From an uncultured Campylobacter sp. (GTDB taxonomy: Bacteria > Campylobacterota > Campylobacteria > Campylobacterales > Campylobacteraceae): a stretch of 64,000 bases of DNA. Under the pieces are notes generated by a model. The model was not told the origin of the DNA, did no database searches, and was given only the letters and a program-made list of their open reading frames with translations. Below, in pieces: positions 1-8,853 of this stretch (the stretch's first letter is position 1; each line of letters opens with the position of its first letter). Location: the NCBI RefSeq assembly GCF_937959485.1, contig NZ_CALGPY010000005.1, positions 124,001 through 188,000 on the forward strand. The letters run 5' to 3'. The translations under genes were made by a program, and so were the position numbers.

Positions 1-27
1 ATCGCAACGCCCACAGCGCTTGATCGA

Positions 28-1440
28 TCAAAATTCCGCGTTTTGCTCCCAGATGCGCTCTTGCGACTTTCCGTCCATCGCCGCAAGCTCGGCCAGCTTG
101 CAAAACGCCTCCCAAATCTCCTCGCGCTCCATGGTGTCGATGCTATGCTTGGCGTCTATCGCGTTAAAAACGGCGATAAATTCTTTTAAAATTTCGGTTT
201 TCTCGGTCTTAAGCTCGTCTCTTGCGGATTCTGCTTCTAGCGCACTTAGTTTCTTGTGCGCGCCTACATAAGCCCTCATCGCCTTTCTGGCAGTCGCAGC
301 GCCCACTCCATCTCTGCCGTCCCAGCCGCGCAGCGGGTTGTTTAAATTCGCCGCCAGCCACTGCTTGCTTCGCGGCTGCCTGATTACGAGGCTTTCTATG
401 TCTTTAAACTGCGCTCTAGCCGCCTCGCAGGCGCCTTTGGGCACCGACCAGAAACAAAGGCGCTTTAGATGCGGTAGTTGCGCCCTCGTCGGAAAGCGTT
501 CAAATCCGTAAACCTCGCTAAGCCAGACGTCTTTTAGATGTTCAAATTTAGCGAGCGCGTCGATGTTTTTTAGCGTGCCGCCCTGCGCGTTAATAAAAAT
601 TTCGCGCAAATTCGGAAAGCTCGCCGCAACGCATGCGAGATCAATGCACTCGCCGCGTTGCGAAAATATCCGTAGATCGCGCAGTTTTTCAAGCCCGCGA
701 ATGCAAAATCCGCCGCCGTTTAGCTCTAGCTGAACGCTCAAAAGCTCGCCGTCAAAGGGGCAGCGCACGCTTTTTAGCCGCGCGATATCGCTGTTTATCA
801 CGAGCCGCCACAGCGAGCCGTTTAGCGTGATCTCCTCCGTGCCGCTCGCGTGCAAGACGAACTGCTGCAAATGCGTGCGCGAGATATCTGGGCTTTTGCC
901 GGCGCAGTTTAGCTCAAGCTGCGTCATCATCGGCGTCGCTTCTAAAAAATCTTTTAAATTTTCATCCCAAATTTTGCTTTTTATCTCGTAGCAAAATGGA
1001 TTTTTACGCGCTAGATCGGTGTAGAATTCCCTGCTTTGGGGCTGCGAAATTTCAAGTTTTTGCTTGCGGACGGATTTAAATTTAGCGCGAATATCCTTCG
1101 GAAGCTCGTTCCACGCAAGCTGCATATAGATCTGTTCGATGCTTTGCAGGCTCACGCACTCGGGCGGCTCGCAAATCAAAGCGGCATTGCCGATAAAAAC
1201 GGGTTCGGCGTCCAAAATTTCATCCGTGCCGAGATAAAATTCTCCGCGCTTCCAAAAGTGATGATCGAAGTAAAACGGCTTAAGCTTAACCGCTTCTTTT
1301 AGCCCGGGCGGCGCGCTCGTAAAGCCGTCCAAAACGAGCGCGACGAGCCCCCTCTGAGCGCTTAGGATCTGCGCGGTAAAATACGCGTTCCGCCTCTTAA
1401 GCTTTACGGCGAAGAGATCGCCGATTTTCGGCTCGGTCAT
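28..1440 (-). CDS. Leucine-rich-repeat-like protein with Imm26-like N-terminus
   Basis: A 470-residue protein without signal peptide or membrane segment. The first ~70 residues (KIGDLFAVKLKRRNAYF, then several short beta strands) resemble the barrel-like start of Imm26-type immunity proteins; this is a by-eye resemblance. Residues ~190-340 contain irregular leucine-rich repeats (for example LRDLRIF, FPNLREIFI, FEHLKDVWL, LPHLKRLCF at spacings of about 22-28). The last ~90 residues are charged and helical and include the motif RGWDGRDGVGAATARKAMRAY. The start is the first ATG of the frame, and the next gene upstream on the same strand ends 200 bases away. Function is unknown; a protein-binding or immunity role is inference. 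Confidence 0.75.
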   Translation of the reverse strand: MTEPKIGDLFAVKLKRRNAYFTAQILSAQRGLVALVLDGFTSAPPGLKEAVKLKPFYFDHHFWKRGEFYLGTDEILDAEPVFIGNAALICEPPECVSLQSIEQIYMQLAWNELPKDIRAKFKSVRKQKLEISQPQSREFYTDLARKNPFCYEIKSKIWDENLKDFLEATPMMTQLELNCAGKSPDISRTHLQQFVLHASGTEEITLNGSLWRLVINSDIARLKSVRCPFDGELLSVQLELNGGGFCIRGLEKLRDLRIFSQRGECIDLACVAASFPNLREIFINAQGGTLKNIDALAKFEHLKDVWLSEVYGFERFPTRAQLPHLKRLCFWSVPKGACEAARAQFKDIESLVIRQPRSKQWLAANLNNPLRGWDGRDGVGAATARKAMRAYVGAHKKLSALEAESARDELKTEKTEILKEFIAVFNAIDAKHSIDTMEREEIWEAFCKLAELAAMDGKSQERIWEQNAEF

Positions 1441-1641
1441 TTCCGTCCTTTAAATTTTAATCTGTCCGCGCCCATTTGATGGGCGCAGGTCTGGCGGAGC
1501 CGCGAACTAAATTTAGCCCAAATCCGCTCCGCCATAAGGCGCTACTTCAAATCAAATTTCATCCACGCTCAAAGCTACTCGCGCCACGTTTTAAGCGCGC
1601 TTAAGAGCGCAAAACTATCGCGGAAGCCCGTACCGCGAAAT

Positions 1642-2943
1642 TTACCACCGATAAATTTTATCCTCGTAAGCGATCAGTCTAAACTCCTCTTTGTGGTTGC
1701 CGTTGCCGATCGTGTGGCTGTCTTGGCCCGCGCCTAGGCGTAGCTTATGCAGCCTGCCGCCGTAAGTGCCCACAAAAAGCACTCTCCCGTCCTCGCTTAA
1801 CGCCATAGACTTTATCGTACCGCCCAGATAGTGGCGCCAAATTTTACGCCCGTCCTTGCCGACTGCCTTGATGTAGCCGTATGCATCGCCGAGGATGTAA
1901 AAGTCCCGCGTCGCTACGCCCGCGTAAACTCTCATCGCATCGTCGATCAGCGTGAAATTTTTCTCGCCCTCTTCGTCATACGAATAAGCCTCGACCTCCA
2001 GCCCTCGCTTTAGAGCCGCCCTGCCCACGCCGATCGTAACGCCGTTGTAAAAGTGGCAGGAGTTCGTGATGAGCTGCGTATCGTCCGCGCTAAATAGGCA
2101 AAAGTGTGGATATGCGCTCTGCGCGCCGATGCCGCCCAGTCGCTCGCCCTCGCGATCCATCAGGACGTGCTCATCGGTATCTTGCTCACCCGCGACGATT
2201 AACTCGTTGTCGTTTGAGATGGTCGCATTTGCCATGGCTATCTCGAGCTCATATTCGTCCTCGTCCTCGCCCTCATCCTCGTAGATCGGATGGATGAGCT
2301 TCGCGCCGCTTTGCGAAATCAAAAAAATTCCGTCATGGGCGGCCAAAAGCACCTTGCTGCCGTCGTTAAAGGGTAAAATTTCAGCCTCGTCGTAGATGAT
2401 CTCAAGCTCGTGGCTAAATCTCGCCACCAGCTCGCCGCCGCTCTTGCCGTCGTAGCCCCTGATCAGCCATACCTCGTCTTGATTTAGCAGGGCGTAAATT
2501 TCGTTTCGCTTTGACTTGCCCACGGCGATGACGTCGTCCGCCACCTCGCTCACGCGGTCGCCCTCCAGCAGATACAGCGTCTTGCCGTCGTCGTTTGAGG
2601 CGATAAAAAGGACGTTCTCGCCGCCAAGAGGGCAAATTTGATCGATGTCTCTTAGCTTTTTTCTCAACTTTTTATCGAAAATGACGTTTGAGGGCGGAAA
2701 ATCGGCTCTAAATTTCGCCGTCTCGCCGCGCTCGTTGGCATCCTTTAGCAGCTCAAAAACCGCCTCGCAAAGCTGCGTCACACCCTCGCGCTCATCGACC
2801 GCATCCTCGCCCTCGTAGGCGTCCCAGCCGTGCACCTCCGCAAACGCCACCATATCGTTTACGGCCTTGGCGTATTTCTCGCCCTTTTCGTTCCACTCTT
2901 TTTGCCACTCCGCCTTAAGCGTCTCGTAGTCCTGCTCGCGCAT
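1642..2943 (-). CDS. Beta-propeller (WD40/PQQ-like) cytoplasmic protein
   Basis: A 433-residue soluble protein. Residues 1-90 are helical and very acidic (KAEWQKEWNEKGEKY). The rest consists of repeated four-strand units typical of a beta-propeller: GENVLFIASNDDGKTLYLLE, AAHDGIFLISQSGAKLI, FYILGDAYGYIKAVGKDG and GRVLFVGTYGGRLHKLRL are successive blade-like segments. An acidic loop (EDEGEDEDEYELE) lies near the middle. It reads in the same direction as the leucine-rich-repeat gene, about 200 bases upstream of it. Such propellers often mediate protein contacts; no catalytic residues are recognised. The family name and role remain unknown. Confidence 0.72.
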   Translation of the reverse strand: MREQDYETLKAEWQKEWNEKGEKYAKAVNDMVAFAEVHGWDAYEGEDAVDEREGVTQLCEAVFELLKDANERGETAKFRADFPPSNVIFDKKLRKKLRDIDQICPLGGENVLFIASNDDGKTLYLLEGDRVSEVADDVIAVGKSKRNEIYALLNQDEVWLIRGYDGKSGGELVARFSHELEIIYDEAEILPFNDGSKVLLAAHDGIFLISQSGAKLIHPIYEDEGEDEDEYELEIAMANATISNDNELIVAGEQDTDEHVLMDREGERLGGIGAQSAYPHFCLFSADDTQLITNSCHFYNGVTIGVGRAALKRGLEVEAYSYDEEGEKNFTLIDDAMRVYAGVATRDFYILGDAYGYIKAVGKDGRKIWRHYLGGTIKSMALSEDGRVLFVGTYGGRLHKLRLGAGQDSHTIGNGNHKEEFRLIAYEDKIYRW

Positions 2944-3288
2944 CTTATCTCCTTAAGCTTAGTATGGCCGCCTCTTTTACGGGCGGCGCGTTTTGTGAAA
3001 TTTTAGCAAAAAGGGCTGAATTTAGAGATAAATTTCAGGCATGCAAAGCATCTAAATTTAAGATCAAAGCATCTAGGCTAGCCCGCACTCTGCGGCAAAA
3101 TCGGATTTAAAGCAGGACTTAGACCCGCGGCTCGCGCTAAAAACGGCGCCCGAGCAGTACGCAGAATCTGGCTCGTCCGTCGCGCGATTTTGCAGGTCGC
3201 GACATTTGGTTAAATTTAAAGCCTATGCTTTCGCGGTGAAGTCTTGAAATTTTAACGAATGCAGGGATCTGGACGAGCGCTTGAAATT
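2944..3288. other. Intergenic stretch, no gene seen
   Basis: These 345 bases lie between the start of the propeller gene and the end of thiD. Only short stop-limited frames occur. Several AAATTT-type motifs are present, but I see no convincing hairpin terminator or RNA gene. Confidence 0.5.
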
Positions 3289-4389
3289 TTAGTCTCGAGA
3301 GATGATTTTGATTTCGTTCGCGCAAGATCCGTCAAAGTCCGCGCCGAAGGGATCTTGGACCGTGAAATAATGATCTATCGCGCCGCATCCGTGCCCGATC
3401 TGTTCATCCCAGCCAAGCGCCCTGCGCACGAAGCCCTTGGCATGGGCGACGGCTGCGGCCAGGCTAAGCCCCGCCGCCAGCGCGCACGCGATCGCGCTTG
3501 AGAGGGTACAACCCGTGCCGTGGGTGTTACGCGTAGCAATTTTAGGCGCGGAAAACTCATAAAATTTGCCGTTTTCGTATAAAATATCGACCGCTAAGTT
3601 TCTCACATCCCCGTCCTCGTCCTCGCCGCTCAGTTCAAAACCCGCATCTAAAGGTGCTGCGGATAAATTTTGTTCAAAAGAAGGCTCCGTGCCCGCAGTT
3701 AAATTTTTGCATTCGCTAGTAAAATTTTCACTTGCGAAATTTGCGCGCTCCGTCAAACACGCAGAATTTTCGCGTGCGCCATTCTCATCCGTTTTACGCT
3801 GCGAAGCATTAAAATTTCGCGCCGCTCCCGCCGCGCCGCAAGCTACACTCGCACCCGCAAGATCGCCGCCTTTGATCAAAATCGCGCCGCCGAAAAACTG
3901 CGAAATTTTAACTGCCGCGGCACGCATATCGGCTAAGCTTAAAATTTTCATCTCCGCCAAAACCTCGGCCTCGCGCACGTTGGGCGTGATAATCTCCGCA
4001 GTGGGAGCGAGCTCGTATTTTAGCGCATGCAGCGCGCTTTGTTTCATCAAAACTCCGCCGCTGGTGGCGACCATTACGGGATCTAAGACGACGTTTTTTG
4101 CGCCGTGCCTGCTCAGGCTCTTTGCGATAGCCTCGGCAACCCCCTCATTGGAGATCATTCCGATTTTAACGGCGTCCGGAAAGATATCGCTAAAAATCGC
4201 ATCCAGCTGTGCCTCCACAAAATCTGGCGAAACATCTAGCACGCCGAATACGCCGCGCGAATTTTGCGCCGTAAGCGCCGTAATAGCGCTCATAGCAAAC
4301 ATCTTGTGCGCGCTAATCGTCTTGATATCGGCTTGGATGCCCGCGCCGCCGCCGCTATCAGATCCCGCGATAGTAAGAATTTTTCTCAT
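3289..4389 (-). CDS. thiD: Hydroxymethylpyrimidine(-phosphate) kinase with internal insertion
   Basis: ThiD phosphorylates HMP and HMP-phosphate in thiamine pyrophosphate synthesis. The N-terminus ILTIAGSDSGGGAGIQADIK is the family signature, VVLDPVMVATSGG and ITPNVREAEVLA follow in the usual order, and NTHGTGCTLSSAIA at ~288-301 carries the GTGC anion hole. At 366 residues it is about 95 longer than usual (~270). Most of the excess is a low-complexity stretch at residues ~179-265, between LIKGGDLAG and AVDILYENG, rich in N, S, E and A. The insertion point is a surface loop in known ThiD structures, so activity may survive; that is inference. It is transcribed divergently from the efflux operon. 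Confidence 0.9.
   Translation of the reverse strand: MRKILTIAGSDSGGGAGIQADIKTISAHKMFAMSAITALTAQNSRGVFGVLDVSPDFVEAQLDAIFSDIFPDAVKIGMISNEGVAEAIAKSLSRHGAKNVVLDPVMVATSGGVLMKQSALHALKYELAPTAEIITPNVREAEVLAEMKILSLADMRAAAVKISQFFGGAILIKGGDLAGASVACGAAGAARNFNASQRKTDENGARENSACLTERANFASENFTSECKNLTAGTEPSFEQNLSAAPLDAGFELSGEDEDGDVRNLAVDILYENGKFYEFSAPKIATRNTHGTGCTLSSAIACALAAGLSLAAAVAHAKGFVRRALGWDEQIGHGCGAIDHYFTVQDPFGADFDGSCANEIKIISRD
3595..3855 (-). repeat. In-frame low-complexity insertion inside thiD
   Basis: About 260 bases that have no counterpart in ordinary ThiD. The DNA repeats AAATTT/GAATTTT-like cores at roughly 21-base spacing (clear around 3700-3780), which gives about seven-residue peptide periods such as ANFASEN and FTSECKN. 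No stop codon occurs in the coding frame, and a long open frame also exists on the opposite strand. Confidence 0.6.
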
Positions 4390-4493
4390 AAAAAGCCTTT
4401 AAAATTTTAGCGCGATTATATCGAAATTCCGCTATAATTCCCCAGATATATTATTTTACGGGCTAAATTTAAGTTTTATTTATATAGTTTTTA

Positions 4494-4527
4494 TATAATT
4501 TATAATTTATTCGTAATGACTATTACA
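4494..4527 (+). promoter_or_regulatory. cmeABC promoter with CmeR-like operator
   Basis: Two overlapping TATAAT boxes sit at 4494-4499 and 4501-4506. Directly behind them is the inverted repeat CGTAATGACTATTACA at 4512-4527 (GTAAT, four-base spacer, ATTAC). It matches 13 of 16 positions of the C. jejuni CmeR operator as I remember it (TGTAATAAATATTACA). The position just past the -10 fits repression by a TetR-family protein. No cmeR gene lies in this window. The ribosome site GAGGA is at 4551-4555. Confidence 0.65.
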
Positions 4528-4561
4528 AATACAAAATTTTAACCCAAATAGAGGAAATTAC

Positions 4562-5695
4562 ATGAAAAAAGTCGCTAGTTTGATTTTCGCAGCGTTTTTA
4601 GTTTCGGGCTGCTCCTATTTCGAAAAAAAGGAGGAAAGCGGCGCGAAGCAAGGCGGCGGGACCCCCGCGCTGCCGGTAGGTGTATTTATCGCCAAATCCG
4701 CCGACGTGCCGATAATTTTGAAATTTAACGGACAGACCGTGAGCGAGCTTGAGATAATGCTGAAGCCGCAGGTTTCGGGCACCATCGAAAAGCAGCTTTT
4801 CGAGCCGGGGCACAGCGTCAAAAAGGGCGACGTGCTCTACGAGATCGATCGCTCGCGCTACCAAGCGACGTTTGACAGCGCAAACGCTAATCTGCAAAAC
4901 GCCTCGGCGGACTACAAAAGAGCTAAGGCGCTAAAAGCTAGCAACACGATCTCTCAAAAGGACTTCGACACCGCAAAAGCCGCGTTTATGGTAGCCGAAG
5001 CAAATTTTAAAAGCGCCAAGATCGATTTTGACCACTCGCTCGTGACCGCGCCTTTTGACGGCATGGCTGGCGATACGCAAAAAGACGTAGGCGCATACGT
5101 AAACGTGGGCGAGGATCTGGTGCGTCTTAGCAAATTTGATCCGATCGACGTGGAATTCGGTATCGCAGACGTTGATAGACTGGAGCTTGATGCAAATTTA
5201 AGAAACGGGCAATGGAAGCAGCTAGGGCGCAGGGTGAGCGTAAATCTCGGCGGCAAGGACTACAACGGCACGCTAAGCTTTATCGATAGCGTCATCAATA
5301 CAAATACCGCGTCCGTCAGCGCCAAAGCTCAAATTCCAAATCCAAGCTTAGAAATTCGCCCGGGCGTTTTTACCAAAATAAGCGTCGATGGCTTTTATCA
5401 GAAAAACGGCTTTAAAATTCCGCAAGTTGCGCTCAAGCAAGATCTTAGCAACACCATAGTCTATGTCGTGCAAGACGGAAAGGTCGCTAAAAAGGTGGTC
5501 AAAATCGCGGCTCAAGATACCCGCACGGCGACGATCTCAAGCGGACTGCAAGACGGCGATCAGATTATTTTGGATAATTTTAAAAAGATCAACGTGGGCT
5601 CCAAGGTCACTCCGATACCCGCAAGCACCGATCCTTACGTAGCAGGGCAGCCTAACGAGCAACCGTCTCAGAGCAATGCGGAAAGCGGGAAATAA
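4562..5695 (+). CDS. cmeA: RND efflux periplasmic adaptor lipoprotein (CmeA/AcrA family)
   Basis: This is the membrane-fusion subunit that links the inner-membrane RND pump to the outer-membrane channel. A lipoprotein signal peptide ends in LVSGC (Cys17), followed by a lipoyl half-motif and a helical hairpin (residues ~95-160, YEIDRSRYQATFDSANANLQ), then the second lipoyl half (VTAPFDGMAGDTQKDVGAYV), a beta-barrel and a membrane-proximal domain. The 377-residue length is normal. The start follows GAGGA by six bases. The stop overlaps the next ATG by one base (TAATG), so the two genes are translationally coupled. The name rests on family and gene order, so true orthology to C. jejuni cmeA is inferred. 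Confidence 0.9.
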   Translation: MKKVASLIFAAFLVSGCSYFEKKEESGAKQGGGTPALPVGVFIAKSADVPIILKFNGQTVSELEIMLKPQVSGTIEKQLFEPGHSVKKGDVLYEIDRSRYQATFDSANANLQNASADYKRAKALKASNTISQKDFDTAKAAFMVAEANFKSAKIDFDHSLVTAPFDGMAGDTQKDVGAYVNVGEDLVRLSKFDPIDVEFGIADVDRLELDANLRNGQWKQLGRRVSVNLGGKDYNGTLSFIDSVINTNTASVSAKAQIPNPSLEIRPGVFTKISVDGFYQKNGFKIPQVALKQDLSNTIVYVVQDGKVAKKVVKIAAQDTRTATISSGLQDGDQIILDNFKKINVGSKVTPIPASTDPYVAGQPNEQPSQSNAESGK

Positions 5696-8600
5696 TGTTT
5701 TCTAAATTTTTCATCAACCGCCCCGTTTTTGCCTGCGTCGTTTCGATCATCATCGTAATCGCGGGCGTTTTGGCTCTTAAAAATTCTTCCGTCGAGGAGT
5801 ATCCACAACTCACGCCGCCGCAAATCGTAGTTAGCGCTACATATAGCGGCGCGGATGCGCAAACGATTGCCGACGTCGTCGCGGCTCCTCTTGAAAACGC
5901 AATCAATGGCGTTGAAAATATGATCTACATGGAAAGCTCAGCAAGCTCCTCCGGTGACGTTCGTATCAACGTATATTTTCAAATCGGCACAAATCCAGCA
6001 GATGCGAAAGTCAATGTAAACAACCGCGTAACGCCCGCGCTTACGCTACTTCCCGACGAAGTGCGCCGCTATGGCGTAACCGTCACTGAGCGCAGCAGCA
6101 CGATGCTGGAAGTGCTCGCGTTTTACGATCCTAGCGAGCAAATGGACGTCGTAGAGATGCAAAACTACGTAGCTATCAACGTCGTAGATGAGCTAAAGCG
6201 CGTGCCGGGCGTCGGCGAGGCTCAGGCACTGGGTACGAAAGACTATGCGATGAGGATCTGGGTTAAGCCTGAGCTGCTTAAGAAATTTAACGTTACGACC
6301 GCCGAGATAATCGCCGCAATAAGCGAGCAAAATAGCCAATACGCCGCGGGTAAGATGGGCGAGCAGCCGATGAACTTAGGCAATCCCTACGTCTATGCAA
6401 TCAAGCCTGAGGGTCGTTTAAAAACCGTCGAAGAGTTTGAAAATATAATCATACGCGCGCAAAAAGATGGGAATTTCTTGCGCGTAAAAGATGTCGCCGA
6501 TGTCAAACTCGGCGGCGCAAGCTACAATATCTCGGCGAAATTTAACGGTAAAGAGATGGTGCCTGTGCTTATCTTTATGCAAAGCGGCGCCAACGCCCTA
6601 GCCGTAGTTGAAGCGGTAAATAAGCGCATAGACGAGCTTAAACCAAATTTCCCAGGCGAGCTGACCTACGACGTCGCCTACGATACGACTAGCTTCGTAA
6701 AAGTATCGATCGAAGAGGTCATTCATACTTTTATTGAAGCGTTAATCCTCGTCATCGTAGTTATGTATATGTTCTTAGGCAATCTTAGAGCGACGATCAT
6801 TCCGACGCTTGCCGCTCCGGTGTCGATCTGCGGCGCGTTTATCGGAATTTACGCCTTCGGATTTTCTATAAATTTAATCACTCTTTTTGCGCTTATTTTA
6901 GCTATCGGCATCGTCGTGGACGACGCCATTATCGTGATCGAAAACGTAGAGAGAATTTTACACGAAGAGCCGGATCTTAGCGTCAAAGAGGCCACCACGA
7001 AGGCGATGGGCGAGATCGTAGCGCCCGTCATCTCCATCGTGCTCGTGCTTTCGGCGGTTTTTGTGCCGGTTGCGTTTATGGAGGGCTTTACCGGGGTTAT
7101 GCAGAGACAATTTGCATTAACGCTCGTAGCCTCGGTATGTTTTTCAGGCTTCGTAGCCCTTACGCTAACGCCCGCACTTTGCGCTCTAATTTTGCAAAAA
7201 AAGGAATCTGAGCCGTTTTTCTTCGTAAGATGGTTTAATAATCTTTTTAACGTCTCGACTAAAATTTACGCCGCAGGCGTCGGCATGGTTCTTCGCCACG
7301 TACTAATCAGCCTCATTTTTGTAGGCATCATCATCTATGCGATGGTGAAGCTTCTTGTGCTCACTCCTAGCGGCCTGGTGCCTAACGAGGACAAAGGCTC
7401 GATTATGGCGATGACTACGCTTCCGTCTGCATCTACGCTGCCCAGGACGGAAGCCGATCAGGATTTCATCGCAAGTATCGCTAAAAAGCACACAAACGTA
7501 AAAGATATAACCCAAATCACGGGATACGATATGCTAGCCGGAGCGCTTAGAGAAAATGCGGGAGCTTTTTTTATGAAGCTAAAAGACTGGAAAGATCGCC
7601 CCGGCGATGAAAATTCCAACTTCGCCATAGCCGCCGCGCTAAACCGCGAACTCTACGGCGCGGATCGCAACTCGATGACCTACGTCGTCACGCCGCCGCC
7701 TATTATGGGTCTTTCGCTTACGGGCGGATTTGAGCTCTACGCGCAAAGCACGACGGGCAAGAGCTATGATGAAATTCGCGCCGATATGGATCGCGTAACC
7801 GCCAAAGCCAATCAACATCCCGCTTTAAAACTCGTGCGAACGACGCTGGATACCGATTTCCCGCAGTATAAGCTCTATCTCGATAAAGAGAAAATAAAGA
7901 TGCTAGGCGTTAAGATAGCTGACATTTTCACCGTGCTAAATTCCACCGTCGGGCAGTATTACATCAACGACTTTAACCTCTTGGGCCGCACGTTTAAGGT
8001 CTATATCCGCGCTACGCAAGACTACAGAGACGATCCTAACGATCTAAAATCGCTCTACGTCCGCAGCGGCAGCGGCGATCTGATCGCGTTAAATTCTTTA
8101 GTGAGGCTTGAGCGCTCTTTGGGCCCGGATTCCGTTAATAGATTTAACGCCTTCCCTGCCGCGCTAATTATGGGCGAGCCAAATACGGGCTACACCTCGG
8201 GTCAGGCGATCGCCGCGATCCAAGAGGTCATAAAAGAGGAATTTCCTAGCGGATACTCGATCGGCTGGGCGGGCTCTGCGTATCAAGAGGTCAGCGAGAC
8301 GGGCAAGGGCGCGCAGGCATTCGTATTTGGAATGATCTTCGTGTTTCTGATCCTAGCGGCTCAATACGAAAGGTGGCTCATGCCGCTTGCCGTACTTACC
8401 GCCGTGCCGTTTTCGGTATTCGGCGCGCTCGTATTTACACATTTCCGCGGGCTAAATAACGACATATATTTTCAGATCGGACTTTTGCTTCTAATCGGTC
8501 TGGCGGCGAAAAATGCGATTTTGATCGTGGAATTTGCGATGAATGAGCACCTAAACAACCACCGCCCTATCGCTGAAGCCGCCGTAGAGGCCGCCAAGAT

Positions 8601-8853
8601 GAGGTTCCGCCCTATCGTGATGACGAGCCTTGCGTTCGGCCTCGGCGTGCTTCCGATGGTTATCGCTACCGGCGCGGGCGCTGCTAGCCGCCACGCGCTA
8701 GGAACCGGCGTCGTAGGCGGCATGCTCGCGGCATCTACGATCGCGATCTTTTTCGTGCCGCTGTTTTTCTACCTGCTCGAAAGCTTCAACGCTTGGCTTG
8801 ATAGACGCGGCAAAAAAGTCCAAACTAACGAGGTGAACGATGAAAATAAATAA
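5695..8853 (+). CDS. cmeB: RND multidrug efflux inner-membrane transporter (CmeB/AcrB family)
   Basis: A proton-driven trimeric pump of 1052 residues in the HAE1 family. It starts with MFSKFFINRPVFACVVSIII, typical of the first membrane helix. The proton relay is present: GIVVDDAIIVIENV carries the twin aspartates of TM4 and GLAAKNAILIVEFA the lysine of TM10. Two large periplasmic loops follow TM1 and TM7, giving the usual duplicated architecture. The start overlaps the cmeA stop by one base and the end overlaps the next gene by 14 bases, so all three are one operon. It likely exports bile salts, dyes and antibiotics; the substrate range is inferred from the family. Confidence 0.93.
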   Translation: MFSKFFINRPVFACVVSIIIVIAGVLALKNSSVEEYPQLTPPQIVVSATYSGADAQTIADVVAAPLENAINGVENMIYMESSASSSGDVRINVYFQIGTNPADAKVNVNNRVTPALTLLPDEVRRYGVTVTERSSTMLEVLAFYDPSEQMDVVEMQNYVAINVVDELKRVPGVGEAQALGTKDYAMRIWVKPELLKKFNVTTAEIIAAISEQNSQYAAGKMGEQPMNLGNPYVYAIKPEGRLKTVEEFENIIIRAQKDGNFLRVKDVADVKLGGASYNISAKFNGKEMVPVLIFMQSGANALAVVEAVNKRIDELKPNFPGELTYDVAYDTTSFVKVSIEEVIHTFIEALILVIVVMYMFLGNLRATIIPTLAAPVSICGAFIGIYAFGFSINLITLFALILAIGIVVDDAIIVIENVERILHEEPDLSVKEATTKAMGEIVAPVISIVLVLSAVFVPVAFMEGFTGVMQRQFALTLVASVCFSGFVALTLTPALCALILQKKESEPFFFVRWFNNLFNVSTKIYAAGVGMVLRHVLISLIFVGIIIYAMVKLLVLTPSGLVPNEDKGSIMAMTTLPSASTLPRTEADQDFIASIAKKHTNVKDITQITGYDMLAGALRENAGAFFMKLKDWKDRPGDENSNFAIAAALNRELYGADRNSMTYVVTPPPIMGLSLTGGFELYAQSTTGKSYDEIRADMDRVTAKANQHPALKLVRTTLDTDFPQYKLYLDKEKIKMLGVKIADIFTVLNSTVGQYYINDFNLLGRTFKVYIRATQDYRDDPNDLKSLYVRSGSGDLIALNSLVRLERSLGPDSVNRFNAFPAALIMGEPNTGYTSGQAIAAIQEVIKEEFPSGYSIGWAGSAYQEVSETGKGAQAFVFGMIFVFLILAAQYERWLMPLAVLTAVPFSVFGALVFTHFRGLNNDIYFQIGLLLLIGLAAKNAILIVEFAMNEHLNNHRPIAEAAVEAAKMRFRPIVMTSLAFGLGVLPMVIATGAGAASRHALGTGVVGGMLAASTIAIFFVPLFFYLLESFNAWLDRRGKKVQTNEVNDENK

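Noticed and set aside
3566..4402. A 278-codon open frame on the plus strand across thiD
   Set aside because: It is antisense to a clear ThiD, has no ribosome site and its peptide is low-complexity; it results from the insertion and codon bias.
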